This document shows positions 26,012 to 33,585 of a stretch of 64,000 nucleotides of DNA, piece after piece. The position numbers and the translations under genes were made by a program. The notes beneath the pieces were generated by a model. The model searched no databases and was not told where the DNA came from. It worked only from the letters and a program-made list of their open reading frames with translations. Each line of letters opens with the position of its first letter. Within the stretch, counting starts at the first letter, position 1. Source of the DNA: an uncultured Prevotellaceae bacterium (GTDB taxonomy: Bacteria; Bacteroidota; Bacteroidia; Bacteroidales; Bacteroidaceae); the NCBI GenBank assembly GCA_947169115.1, contig CAMVOK010000002.1:102222-166221 (forward strand), in the 5' to 3' direction.

Positions 26012-27421
26012 TTATAGTGCGATCTTGTAGGTGCGCTTGCCGACCTTCACGATGATAATACCATCGTGGAGATTAGTCCGTAGTGTTGCCTCGCCACCAT
26101 TCGATGTAGTGATGTCCAGTAATTGACCTCCTACCGTATAGGCACTGATGGGTGTGTCGTTGGCTGCGCCTGTGATGCGGAGCGTACCGCCTTGGCTTTG
26201 GATGAGTACGGGCATTGAGGCGATTTCCTTCACATCGGTTCCTAAACCTTCAGACGCAGGTTCTTGCTCTATCCAGCATAGCGTGGCTGTAGCAACATCG
26301 CTGTCGTCGTAACCCGTGAGAGTGGCATATACCTTGATGGTGTAAATTACACTCAGATTTACTTCTGCATCATAATGTTTCTTGATGTCTGTGTCCGTGA
26401 TTTCGGATACGAACTGTGCCCCCTCCGTCTCACACGTGAAGGTCAGTTTGCCATTCGCATAATTGATGGTGGGTGTAGCACACTTCTTATTGGGTGTTTC
26501 GCCAGATAGTGGTTTCTTCGTACCAAACCCACTCCAGGGCGATGCGGCCTTATAGGCATTGATGGACTCTTCGGGCACATATAGCGTAGCATATTCAACC
26601 ATCGATTCTCTGAATGCATCGCTACTGGTGCTGGGTACATTCACCGCATAGCAATATACCTCTTCTAAATTTCCGCATTGAGCAAATGCACTTCCATAAA
26701 TTTTTGTTACACCTTTGCCTATTGTGACGGATGTCAGGCCCGTGCATCCTGAGAACGCAGACATGCCGATACTAGTCACGCTGTTGGGTATGGTGACGGA
26801 GGTCAGGCCGCTGCAACCCTGGAACGCAGAATTGCCGATGCTTGTCACGCTGTTGGGAATGGTGATGGAGGTCAGGCCGCTGCAACCAGAGAACGCATAA
26901 CTGCTAATGTTTGTCACGCTGTTGGGGATGGTGAGGGAGGTCAGACCAGTGCAACCATTGAACGCATCATTGCCGATGCTTGTCACACTGTTTGGGATAG
27001 TGATTGAGGTCAGGCCACTGCAATAAGAGAACGCATAACTGCTAATGTTTGTCACGCTGTTGGGAATGGTGATGGAGGTCAGGCCGCTGCAAACATCGAA
27101 TGCCCAAGCGCCGATGCTGGTCACGCTGTTGGGTATGGTGACGGAGGTCAGGCCATCGCACCAATAGAACGCCCTCTCGCCGATGCTGGTCACGCTGTAG
27201 GTGTTGCCTTCGTAGGTTATTGAGGCTGGAATGGTGACGGTGCCGCTGTATTCATTGGAATACGCACTATAACTATCACCTTTGAAGGTTACGGTAGCTT
27301 GTTTCGCCTTGGGAATAAGGTTGTAATAGATACCGTCAATCTCGACATCGTGAGCCGAAGCCACACTGACCACCATGCTCATGAGCATAGCGAGCAGAAA
27401 AGTTAAATGTTTGTGTTTCAT
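26012..27421 (-). CDS. BspA-like leucine-rich-repeat surface protein with C-terminal sorting-type domain
   Basis: 469 residues. Signal peptide MKHKHLTFLLAMLMSMVVSV, then about nine 23-residue TpLRR repeats of the pattern LTSITIPNSVTSIGxxAFxxC (residues about 75-280). A linker domain with cysteines follows, then a tail ending in IIIVKVGKRTYKIAL. That tail resembles type IX secretion C-terminal domains, so cell-surface delivery is inferred. BspA-type proteins bind host matrix or other bacteria. The repeats are near-identical at DNA level (26730-27200), which favours copy-number change. A start nine codons upstream is open but lies before the signal peptide and is not preferred. Confidence 0.85.
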   Translation of the reverse strand: MKHKHLTFLLAMLMSMVVSVASAHDVEIDGIYYNLIPKAKQATVTFKGDSYSAYSNEYSGTVTIPASITYEGNTYSVTSIGERAFYWCDGLTSVTIPNSVTSIGAWAFDVCSGLTSITIPNSVTNISSYAFSYCSGLTSITIPNSVTSIGNDAFNGCTGLTSLTIPNSVTNISSYAFSGCSGLTSITIPNSVTSIGNSAFQGCSGLTSVTIPNSVTSIGMSAFSGCTGLTSVTIGKGVTKIYGSAFAQCGNLEEVYCYAVNVPSTSSDAFRESMVEYATLYVPEESINAYKAASPWSGFGTKKPLSGETPNKKCATPTINYANGKLTFTCETEGAQFVSEITDTDIKKHYDAEVNLSVIYTIKVYATLTGYDDSDVATATLCWIEQEPASEGLGTDVKEIASMPVLIQSQGGTLRITGAANDTPISAYTVGGQLLDITTSNGGEATLRTNLHDGIIIVKVGKRTYKIAL

Positions 27422-27835
27422 AGTTTTTATTATTATGTTGTTAAACATTGTTTCCTATATCATTATTCTTGACAGCACACAAAAAGAAAACGTGGACAAT
27501 TTACTTCGTCTACGCTATCTGTGGTATTGGGGATAACCTTTGCGCACCTAAACGAGTAAAAGCCCACGCCATCAGCGTGAGCATTAACTTTTACTCTTGT
27601 GCGCTTTCTTCTAATTCCCCAATTGTCAGATAGCACAGAATACAAAGCTAACGCTTCTTCCTATATGTCTATTTGTTTATGTCATCATATCACGGTTTAA
27701 ATGTTTAAATGTTTAATAGTTTAAGGGTTGAACTTCGTTCGAGACTGCTTTTGCTCGGCTCTCGCTTAATCGCAGTCATTAATGGTTAAATTTATGTTTT
27801 CTTTATCGTGTTATTTTGCCAATTCATGCAGAAAG
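27422..27835. other. Gene-free stretch with a large hairpin
   Basis: Holds the leader of the BspA-like gene, the 119-base inverted repeat at 27515-27633 described separately, and TTTAAATGTTTAAATGTTTA word repeats. A 60-codon frame on the minus strand across the hairpin is not credible as a gene. Confidence 0.5.
27515..27633. repeat. 119-base imperfect inverted repeat forming one long hairpin
   Basis: Nested arms in order: CTATCTG/CAGATAG, ATTGGGGA/TCCCCAAT, GCGCAC/GTGCGC, GAGTAAAAG/CTTTTACTC and CACGC/GCGTG around CATCA. The unpaired parts are short. It could be a MITE, a folded RNA or a recombination site. I see no transposase nearby and no second copy in the window. Confidence 0.7.
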
Positions 27836-28126
27836 TCATCCTGCCCAATGATATGTATGGCGAAGCTCATTCAAGCGTTTCTGGTCAAGAATACCCTCAT
27901 CCCACGCCTTATTCAGTTCCTCATCCATTTTCTTCTGATAATACTGGAATACAATTTTCTGAATATCCTGTGCCGTCTCTTCTGAGTTGTCTTGGGCAAA
28001 GACCTTGAGGAGATACTGCTGCGTAGGGGTTAGGCCATGATGGCGTATCCTATGGCGCTGAGTTATCATTGGCTCTTGTGCAATATCATTCTTTTCCTCA
28101 TACGGAGGGTAGGACGTCTTTTTCAT
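27836..28126 (-). CDS. Small hypothetical protein, 96 residues, possible antitoxin-like
   Basis: Starts MKKTSYPPYEEKND; the second half, LTPTQQYLLKVFAQDNSEET to MDEELNKAWDEGILDQKRLN, is helical. It shares layout with the 73-residue protein at 39761-39982: a PxQ-x-L/F start, then a helix, then MDxxWxxGxxDxKRxxELR. I recall such proteins as partners of PIN-domain toxins in Bacteroidales, but no PIN gene is adjacent here. A good -7 box (TATCTTTG on the minus strand, 28148-28155) lies 22 bases upstream, so it is likely expressed. Function unproven. Confidence 0.6.
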   Translation of the reverse strand: MKKTSYPPYEEKNDIAQEPMITQRHRIRHHGLTPTQQYLLKVFAQDNSEETAQDIQKIVFQYYQKKMDEELNKAWDEGILDQKRLNELRHTYHWAG

Positions 28127-28425
28127 GTTGTATGGATGTTATGTCGGGACAAAGATACAAAAAGATTAAAGATTAAGAGTTAAGGATTAAGGATTATTTT
28201 GTTCTTTTATAGAAATAATATGAATTAGGGATTATTTTGTAATTTGAGAATCTTCGTGTCTCGAAAATAGGCGGCATTTGACTTCGTCTTCCTCACTCAC
28301 GACTCGGCCAAACAAACAAGTTTGATGGCTCTCACTGCTCCTTCGGTTTGAAAATACAATAAAATGGACAATGGGCTTCACTATCTCTGACCTTCGGTCG
28401 AACATAGGATGCACCTCGGAATGCT

Positions 28426-28543
28426 AATTTTAGAGCATCGCAGCTATGCTGCACGACACTTTTCGTTATATAACCAACTTATGTAAAAAGGTATGTGAAC
28501 ACATCTTTTTACTCCGTTGTTTACATTTTGATGCTCTAAAATT
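28426..28543. repeat. MITE-like element with 14-base terminal inverted repeats
   Basis: AATTTTAGAGCATC at 28426-28439 and its perfect complement GATGCTCTAAAATT at 28530-28543. Inside, GTAAAAAG and ATGTG pair with CACAT and CTTTTTAC around 28482-28512. It sits just upstream of the rplU promoter. Confidence 0.55.
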
Positions 28544-28565
28544 TTGCAGTTCGCTCGGTTTTCAC

Positions 28566-28663
28566 TATCTTTGTGCCCGATTTATGCCGAAGGGGCTCTA
28601 AGAAGAGGACTCAGAGAGGAGTTCCGCCTCCCGGTGAAACCCGTTAAATAACAAAACAAACAA
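28566..28663 (+). promoter_or_regulatory. rplU-rpmA promoter and leader
   Basis: TATCTTTG at 28566-28573 should start a leader of about 86 bases. The leader holds GGGCTCTAAGAAGAGG and GGAGTTCCGCCTCC, which can form small stems. It might bind L21 for feedback control, but I cannot match it to a known leader class. Confidence 0.5.
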
Positions 28664-28981
28664 ATGTACGCAATCGTAGAGATTAACGGTCAGCAGTTCA
28701 AAGCAGAGGCAGGCAAGAAGCTGTATGTACACCACATCATGGGTGCAGAGGCAGGCCAGGCTGTTGAGTTTGAGAGAGTGTTGTTGGTAGACAACGATGG
28801 TGCCATCACCGTTGGTGCTCCTGAGATTAAGGGAGCCAAGGTTGTTGCCGAGGTAGTAAGTCCCCTGGTGAAGGGTGACAAGGTGCTCGTCTTCCACAAG
28901 AAGCGTCGCAAGGGCTACCGTAAGCTGAATGGTCATCGTCAGCAGTTCACAGAGCTGGCTATCAAGGAAGTAGTTGCTTAA
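28664..28981 (+). CDS. rplU: 50S ribosomal protein L21
   Basis: 105 residues, normal length. [20 protein letters not shown] is the L21 start, and [20 protein letters not shown] is the rRNA-binding basic part. First gene of the conserved rplU-rpmA pair. Confidence 0.97.
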   Translation: MYAIVEINGQQFKAEAGKKLYVHHIMGAEAGQAVEFERVLLVDNDGAITVGAPEIKGAKVVAEVVSPLVKGDKVLVFHKKRRKGYRKLNGHRQQFTELAIKEVVA

Positions 28982-29001
28982 CCCATTAAAATCGAAGAAT
29001 C

Positions 29002-29259
29002 ATGGCACATAAAAAAGGTGTAGGTAGTTCTAAGAACGGCCGCGAAAGTGCAGCCCAGAGATTAGGCGTTAAGATTTTTGGTGGTGAGAAGTGCATTGCC
29101 GGTAACGTTATTGTTCGCCAGCGTGGCACACGTCACTATGCAGGTGAGAATGTTGCTATGGGTAAGGACAATACATTGTATGCCCTCACCGATGGTATCG
29201 TCTGCTTCAAGAAAGGCCGTCGCGACCGCTCCACAGTGAGTGTTCAGGCAGAGGCTTAA
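29002..29259 (+). CDS. rpmA: 50S ribosomal protein L27
   Basis: 85 residues. [20 protein letters not shown] is the L27 start without the N-terminal extension that is cleaved in Firmicutes. [20 protein letters not shown] is the conserved core. It follows rplU by 20 bases. Confidence 0.97.
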   Translation: MAHKKGVGSSKNGRESAAQRLGVKIFGGEKCIAGNVIVRQRGTRHYAGENVAMGKDNTLYALTDGIVCFKKGRRDRSTVSVQAEA

Positions 29260-29290
29260 GAATACGGAAAAGAACACAAATCAAACAGGG

Positions 29291-29324
29291 GAAAGGCTGT
29301 GCATCAAACATGCATGGCCTTTTC
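29291..29324 (+). terminator. Terminator after rpmA
   Basis: GAAAGGCTGTGCAT pairs with ATGCATGGCCTTTTC around CAAAC, followed by TGTTTTTG. Confidence 0.75.
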
Positions 29325-29394
29325 TGTTTTTGAGCCAAAGAGAAATTAATTAGAATTTCGTGCCCAAAAGTTTGGCCGTTTCACAATAATGTAG

Positions 29395-29402
29395 TACCTT
29401 TG
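29395..29402 (+). promoter_or_regulatory. -7 promoter box for tRNA-Thr
   Basis: TACCTTTG with TTTGG about 20 bases upstream as -33 element. The tRNA 5' end is 10 bases further. Confidence 0.7.
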
Positions 29403-29412
29403 CACTGCTTTT

Positions 29413-29485
<73 letters not shown>

Positions 29486-29575
29486 CAGAAAAGGATAAAG
29501 GTTACACAATGTTGGAAAGAGGGATAGATAAACACTACGTTGCTATTCCTCTTTTTTATATTTGATACGAGTTTG

Positions 29576-30565
29576 ATGATAAAAACGTTATATCCGCTTT
29601 TATTTGAGGACAATCTATACGAACTGGTATGGGGAGGCACGAAGCTGAAACCCATGAAGGGTATGCCTGCTGATGGCAAACCTATTGGGGAAAGTTGGGA
29701 GGTGAGCAACATACCCGGACGGCAGTCTATTATAAAAAACGGTCCCTTGGCAGGACGTACCGTAGGAGACCTTATTGCTACTTATGGGCCAGCATTCTTA
29801 GGCGAAGGTGTATGGGAGAGGTATGGGATGCAGTTCCCCCTGCTGGTGAAGTTCATCGATGCTGCAAGTTCCCTGTCCATACAGGTTCATCCCAATGATG
29901 CACTGGCTTTGGAACGCCATGGAAAGATGGGCAAGACGGAAATGTGGTATGTGATGGCAGCAGACCCCGGTGCCACCTTGTTGGCTGGTTTCAAAGAACA
30001 GATTTCAAAAGAGGAATACGAAAGGAGGGTGATGGATGGCAGCATCGTTAAGGTGTTGGCACGTCACAATGTGAAGCCAGGCGATGTCTTTTATATTCCT
30101 GCCGGTAGGGTTCATGCCATCAACGGTGGTATTGTCTTGTGTGAGATACAACAGAGTTCGGACATCACATATCGTTTGTTTGACTATCGACGTCTGGGAC
30201 TTGACGGAAAACCACGTGAACTGCATACACAACTGGCAAAAGATGCCATAGACTTCAGTGTACAAGGGAACTATCGGACAAGTTACGAAGACGTGCAGGA
30301 AGGAGCCACTCTGCTTGTTGATTCCAACTATTTTGCCGTAAACCTACTGTCCACCTCCCATCTGCTTATGCGGAACATGAAGGATGAAGGCAGTTTTGTT
30401 ACGCTAAGTTGTGTGAAGGGACAGGCCAAAGTAAGGTGTGGCATGGGGGAGAGCATCCTCCTTCGTGAATGCTTCTCCTGCCTCATTCCAGCCTCTGTTG
30501 CCGACTATGTAGTGGAATCTGCTGACGGCAATGAAGTGGAGCTGTTGGAATCTTGGGCAAGGTAA
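29576..30565 (+). CDS. manA: Mannose-6-phosphate isomerase, class I
   Basis: 329 residues. Interconverts fructose-6-phosphate and mannose-6-phosphate. The zinc site is visible as SIQVHPNDALA, KTEMWYV and PAGRVHAINGGI. Start MIKTLYPLLFEDN at 29576 is preferred over an ATG 12 codons upstream, since a TATATTTG box at 29557-29564 lies between them. The product feeds manC and the GDP-fucose operon at 2.5 kb, although a phosphomannomutase is not seen in the window. Confidence 0.9.
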   Translation: MIKTLYPLLFEDNLYELVWGGTKLKPMKGMPADGKPIGESWEVSNIPGRQSIIKNGPLAGRTVGDLIATYGPAFLGEGVWERYGMQFPLLVKFIDAASSLSIQVHPNDALALERHGKMGKTEMWYVMAADPGATLLAGFKEQISKEEYERRVMDGSIVKVLARHNVKPGDVFYIPAGRVHAINGGIVLCEIQQSSDITYRLFDYRRLGLDGKPRELHTQLAKDAIDFSVQGNYRTSYEDVQEGATLLVDSNYFAVNLLSTSHLLMRNMKDEGSFVTLSCVKGQAKVRCGMGESILLRECFSCLIPASVADYVVESADGNEVELLESWAR

Positions 30566-30603
30566 AGGACAGACATTTGTTTGTTTTTATTGACGATTTT
30601 TGT

Positions 30604-30611
30604 TATCTTTG
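30604..30611 (+). promoter_or_regulatory. -7 promoter box for queF and the following genes
   Basis: TATCTTTG with TTTG words about 23 bases upstream. It precedes queF by 26 bases; the next three genes overlap or nearly touch, so it probably drives all four. Confidence 0.65.
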
Positions 30612-30637
30612 CAGCCGTAAAGTAATATATAAGGAAT

Positions 30638-31099
30638 ATGAGTAGGGAAAGATCAGAACTGGTAAGTCTGGGACGTAATACAGAGTATAGTCAGAACTAT
30701 GCTCCAGAGGTACTGGAGACCTTCGAAAACAAACATAAGGAGAACGATTACTGGGTACGTTTCAACTGCCCCGAATTTACAACCCTGTGTCCGATTACGG
30801 GTCAGCCGGACTTTGCAGAGATACGTATTTCCTACCTGCCCGACCAGAGGATGGTGGAATCGAAGAGCCTGAAGCTGTATCTCTTCTCCTTCCGTAGTCA
30901 TGGTGATTTCCATGAGGATTGTGTGAACACCATCATGAAAGACCTTATCAAACTGATGGACCCCAAATACATTGAGGTGACGGGAATCTTCACCCCACGT
31001 GGGGGCATCAGCATATATCCCTATGCCAACTATGGCAGACCAGGCACCAAGTACGAAGAACTGGCAAACATGCGACTCATGCACCATGACCTACACTGA
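30638..31099 (+). CDS. queF: NADPH-dependent preQ0 reductase QueF
   Basis: 153 residues, the unimodular form. Reduces the nitrile of preQ0 to preQ1 in queuosine synthesis. Catalytic Cys51 and Asp58 are in [22 protein letters not shown] is the QueF signature. It overlaps the next gene by 14 bases. queD and queE lie 5 kb away on the other strand; queC is not in the window. Confidence 0.95.
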   Translation: MSRERSELVSLGRNTEYSQNYAPEVLETFENKHKENDYWVRFNCPEFTTLCPITGQPDFAEIRISYLPDQRMVESKSLKLYLFSFRSHGDFHEDCVNTIMKDLIKLMDPKYIEVTGIFTPRGGISIYPYANYGRPGTKYEELANMRLMHHDLH

Positions 31100-31793
31100 C
31101 CTGTTCATCGATTTCGACGATACGTTGTATGACACACATGGCAATGCAAAAATTGCCTTGCACGAGTTGTATGTACACTTTGGTTTAGAAAGGTATTTTA
31201 CAGCGGAAGAGGAATTTTCCGACCCGTATTGGCGTGAGAACATCTTCCTTTGGTCGCAATATGCCAAGGGTGAAATCACCCGTGACTATCTGATAGTAGA
31301 ACGATTCCGCAGACCTCTCAGCAGAGGTATGGGGGAAGAACGTGTGACACGAGAATTTTGCCTTGAGGTTAGCGACTGGTTCCTCGACTGTTGTGCCGAG
31401 AAGCCTGGAGTTATAGAAGGATGCCACGAGTTGCTCAACTATCTGAAGGGCAAAGGCTATCGGATGCACATTACAAGCAATGGCTTCCATGAAGTGCAGT
31501 ATCGGAAACTCAGGGCCAGCAAGACCCTGGAATACTTCGATACGATTATCCTGAGCGAGGATGCTGGTGCCAACAAACCCTCGAAGGAGTACTTCGACTA
31601 TGCCTTCAAGGTGAGCGGGGCAAAAAAGGAAAGTACCTTGATGATTGGTGACAACTTCGTTACCGACATCATGGGAGCCAAGCAGGCCGGACTGGATGTG
31701 ATATTCTTCAACACCCGTCCTACGGAGTTTCAGGCTCCAGAGAAAGTGAACTACGAGGTGAATCGTCTGAAAGATATAATTGGAATACTATGA
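31086..31793 (+). CDS. HAD-superfamily hydrolase, YjjG-like nucleotidase
   Basis: 235 residues. [11 protein letters not shown] carries the nucleophile Asp9 and Asp11; [13 protein letters not shown] and [14 protein letters not shown] are motifs II and [20 protein letters not shown] is motif IV. The cap helices fit the YjjG pyrimidine 5'-nucleotidase group. ATG 31086 overlaps the queF end by 14 bases; a longer frame open from 30999 lies inside queF and is not preferred. Its stop overlaps the next start (ATGA). Confidence 0.88.
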   Translation: MTYTDLFIDFDDTLYDTHGNAKIALHELYVHFGLERYFTAEEEFSDPYWRENIFLWSQYAKGEITRDYLIVERFRRPLSRGMGEERVTREFCLEVSDWFLDCCAEKPGVIEGCHELLNYLKGKGYRMHITSNGFHEVQYRKLRASKTLEYFDTIILSEDAGANKPSKEYFDYAFKVSGAKKESTLMIGDNFVTDIMGAKQAGLDVIFFNTRPTEFQAPEKVNYEVNRLKDIIGIL

Positions 31794-32368
31794 AGTATGC
31801 AGGGACGGTGCTCGGACTTATGTTTGCCTTGACCGCCCTGGGTCAGGGAAAAGATACTTTGTTCTTGAGTAAGCCCATTCCCGATAGCGAACTTTGCCAC
31901 TTGTCGCTTTCCTATTGCGACAAGGACGGTAAGACCCAGCAGGGCGAAATGGTGTGTAACCACACGATAGCCACTGACCTCATAGACATATTCCGACAGT
32001 TGTGGAAGGCAGGTTACAGGATAGAACGCATGGAACTGGTGGACAAGTATGATGGTGATGACGAACGTTCCATGTCGGCCAACAACACCTCCTGCTACAA
32101 CAACCGAACCATAGCTGGAACCAACACCCTCTCGAAACATGCCAGAGGATTGGCCATCGACGTGAATCCACTCTATAATCCCTATGTAAAGAACGGGAAT
32201 GTCAGTCCCAAAGCGGGAAAGAAGTGGGCTTTTAATCGCAGTAAACGCAGGGATATTCCCTTCAAGATAGACCATAACGACCTTTGCTATCGTCTCTTCC
32301 ACGAACATGGATTCCGATGGGGAGGCGACTGGAAGAGTTGCAAGGACTATCAGCACTTTGAAAAGTAA
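31790..32368 (+). CDS. M15 family D-alanyl-D-alanine carboxypeptidase-like protein, secreted
   Basis: 192 residues. Signal peptide [20 protein letters not shown]. The zinc-peptidase motif [18 protein letters not shown] gives the His and Asp ligands, and DYQHFE near the C-terminus gives the last His. VanY/M15C-type enzymes cut peptidoglycan stems in the periplasm. Overlaps the HAD gene by four bases and is followed four bases later by the nucleotidyltransferase-like gene. Confidence 0.88.
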   Translation: MKYAGTVLGLMFALTALGQGKDTLFLSKPIPDSELCHLSLSYCDKDGKTQQGEMVCNHTIATDLIDIFRQLWKAGYRIERMELVDKYDGDDERSMSANNTSCYNNRTIAGTNTLSKHARGLAIDVNPLYNPYVKNGNVSPKAGKKWAFNRSKRRDIPFKIDHNDLCYRLFHEHGFRWGGDWKSCKDYQHFEK

Positions 32369-32372
32369 GAAG

Positions 32373-33452
32373 ATGCATTTGGTTTTGAACACGCTTTTCT
32401 ACGAGCTACTGCAAGTGGCTTTGGACACTCGAACAGAGTTGTCCCGCATTCCCAGTGCAGAGGAGTGGAAGGCATTATATGAGGAAGCCAAGCGACAGAG
32501 TGTGTTGGGCGTATGCTTGCTGGCCCTGCAGAAGGAAGGTGGTGAGTGGGCTGTTCGCTATCAGGTGCCCATAAACTTGAAACTATTGTGGATTGGCAAG
32601 ACAGAAAAGATAGCCGACCGTAACAGGAAACTGAATCTGCAATGTCACCAACTTTCACAGAAACTCATCGACAGTCAGCGTTGGTGCTGCATACTGAAAG
32701 GTCAGGCCATGGCTATGCTCTATCCCAATCCTTTATGGCGACAGAGTGGCGATATTGATATATGGGTGGATGGCGATAGGGACGAACTGGTGAACATGGT
32801 CAGGAGGGTGACGGGTCGCAGAGACAAGGTGACCTATCCCCATGTTGACTTCCACGTCTTTGAAGACACTCCGGTGGAATTGCATTTCAAACCGACATGG
32901 CTGTTCAATCCGTATTACAATCATCGCCTACAGAAGTGGATAGACAGTCATCATGACATTCAAACAAACACACCGTTCCCGATAGCTACTACCGAGTTCA
33001 ATGTGCTATACATTCTCCTTCATATCTTCCGCCATATCTTCGACGAAGGCATAGGCATGAGGCAGATTGTTGACTACTACTATGTCCTGAAGGAAGCACA
33101 GGGCCAGATAAAGCCCGACTTGAGCTACTTTGGTATCGAAAGGTTTACCTCGGGACTGATGTGGGTTTTACAGACCACATGCAACATGCCTGAAACGTGG
33201 ATGATAGCCAAACCAGACCAAAGAGTGGGAGAGTGGTTGCTGAGGGAAATCATGCTGGCTGGGAACTTCGGACATTACGACCTGCGCAACCAGGACATCC
33301 GTCACAATACCACCTGGAGCAAACTGTTCTTCCGCATGAGACTGAGCTTACGTAGAGTCTTTCTCTTCCCAGGCGAAGCTTTGTGCGAAATGCCTTGGCG
33401 CATAGTACATTACTTCTGGAGAACTATTAAGTTTGGGAGGATTGAACATTGA
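32373..33452 (+). CDS. Nucleotidyltransferase family protein (NTP_transf_5-like)
   Basis: 359 residues. LKGQAMAMLYPNPLWRQSGD and IDIWV form the diagnostic GD-x-D nucleotidyltransferase-like motif, and HIFRHIFDEGIGMRQIVDYY is characteristic of this Bacteroidales-rich family, often found near polysaccharide genes. Whether it is catalytic is unknown. A frame open from 32307 overlaps the M15 gene; MHLVLNTLFY at 32373 follows a purine-rich AAGAAG and is preferred. Last of the queF-led run. Confidence 0.78.
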   Translation: MHLVLNTLFYELLQVALDTRTELSRIPSAEEWKALYEEAKRQSVLGVCLLALQKEGGEWAVRYQVPINLKLLWIGKTEKIADRNRKLNLQCHQLSQKLIDSQRWCCILKGQAMAMLYPNPLWRQSGDIDIWVDGDRDELVNMVRRVTGRRDKVTYPHVDFHVFEDTPVELHFKPTWLFNPYYNHRLQKWIDSHHDIQTNTPFPIATTEFNVLYILLHIFRHIFDEGIGMRQIVDYYYVLKEAQGQIKPDLSYFGIERFTSGLMWVLQTTCNMPETWMIAKPDQRVGEWLLREIMLAGNFGHYDLRNQDIRHNTTWSKLFFRMRLSLRRVFLFPGEALCEMPWRIVHYFWRTIKFGRIEH

Positions 33453-33585
33453 CCATTGACCATTGAACATTGAGAATTGAACATTCTTGCTCCGTTTACT
33501 ACGCAAGCGGCTATGCCGAGCGGAAGCAGACTCGAAACAGAGTTTCAACATTTAGAATTTAGAATTATACATTAAATACAGCCCT
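33453..33585. repeat. Intergenic word repeat (TTGACCATTGACC type) before glnN
   Basis: CATTGACCATTGACCATTGA and similar degenerate words, then GCGGCTATGCCGAGCGG. No clear TAnnTTTG box for glnN was found here. Confidence 0.45.

Larger units (their letters stand above)
28127..28663. other. Gene-free stretch: inverted-repeat element and rplU promoter/leader
   Basis: Contains the promoter of the 96-residue gene, C/T-rich sequence with TCGGTCGAA-type words, the 118-base inverted-repeat element at 28426-28543, the rplU -7 box and its leader. No ORF with coding character seen. Confidence 0.5.

Noticed and set aside
27515..27633. Integron attC site
   Set aside because: Length and hairpin would fit, but there is no integrase or cassette array and no clear R'/R'' core pair.
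27463..27645. 60-codon ORF across the long hairpin
   Set aside because: Frame lies wholly on an inverted repeat and has no promoter or family.
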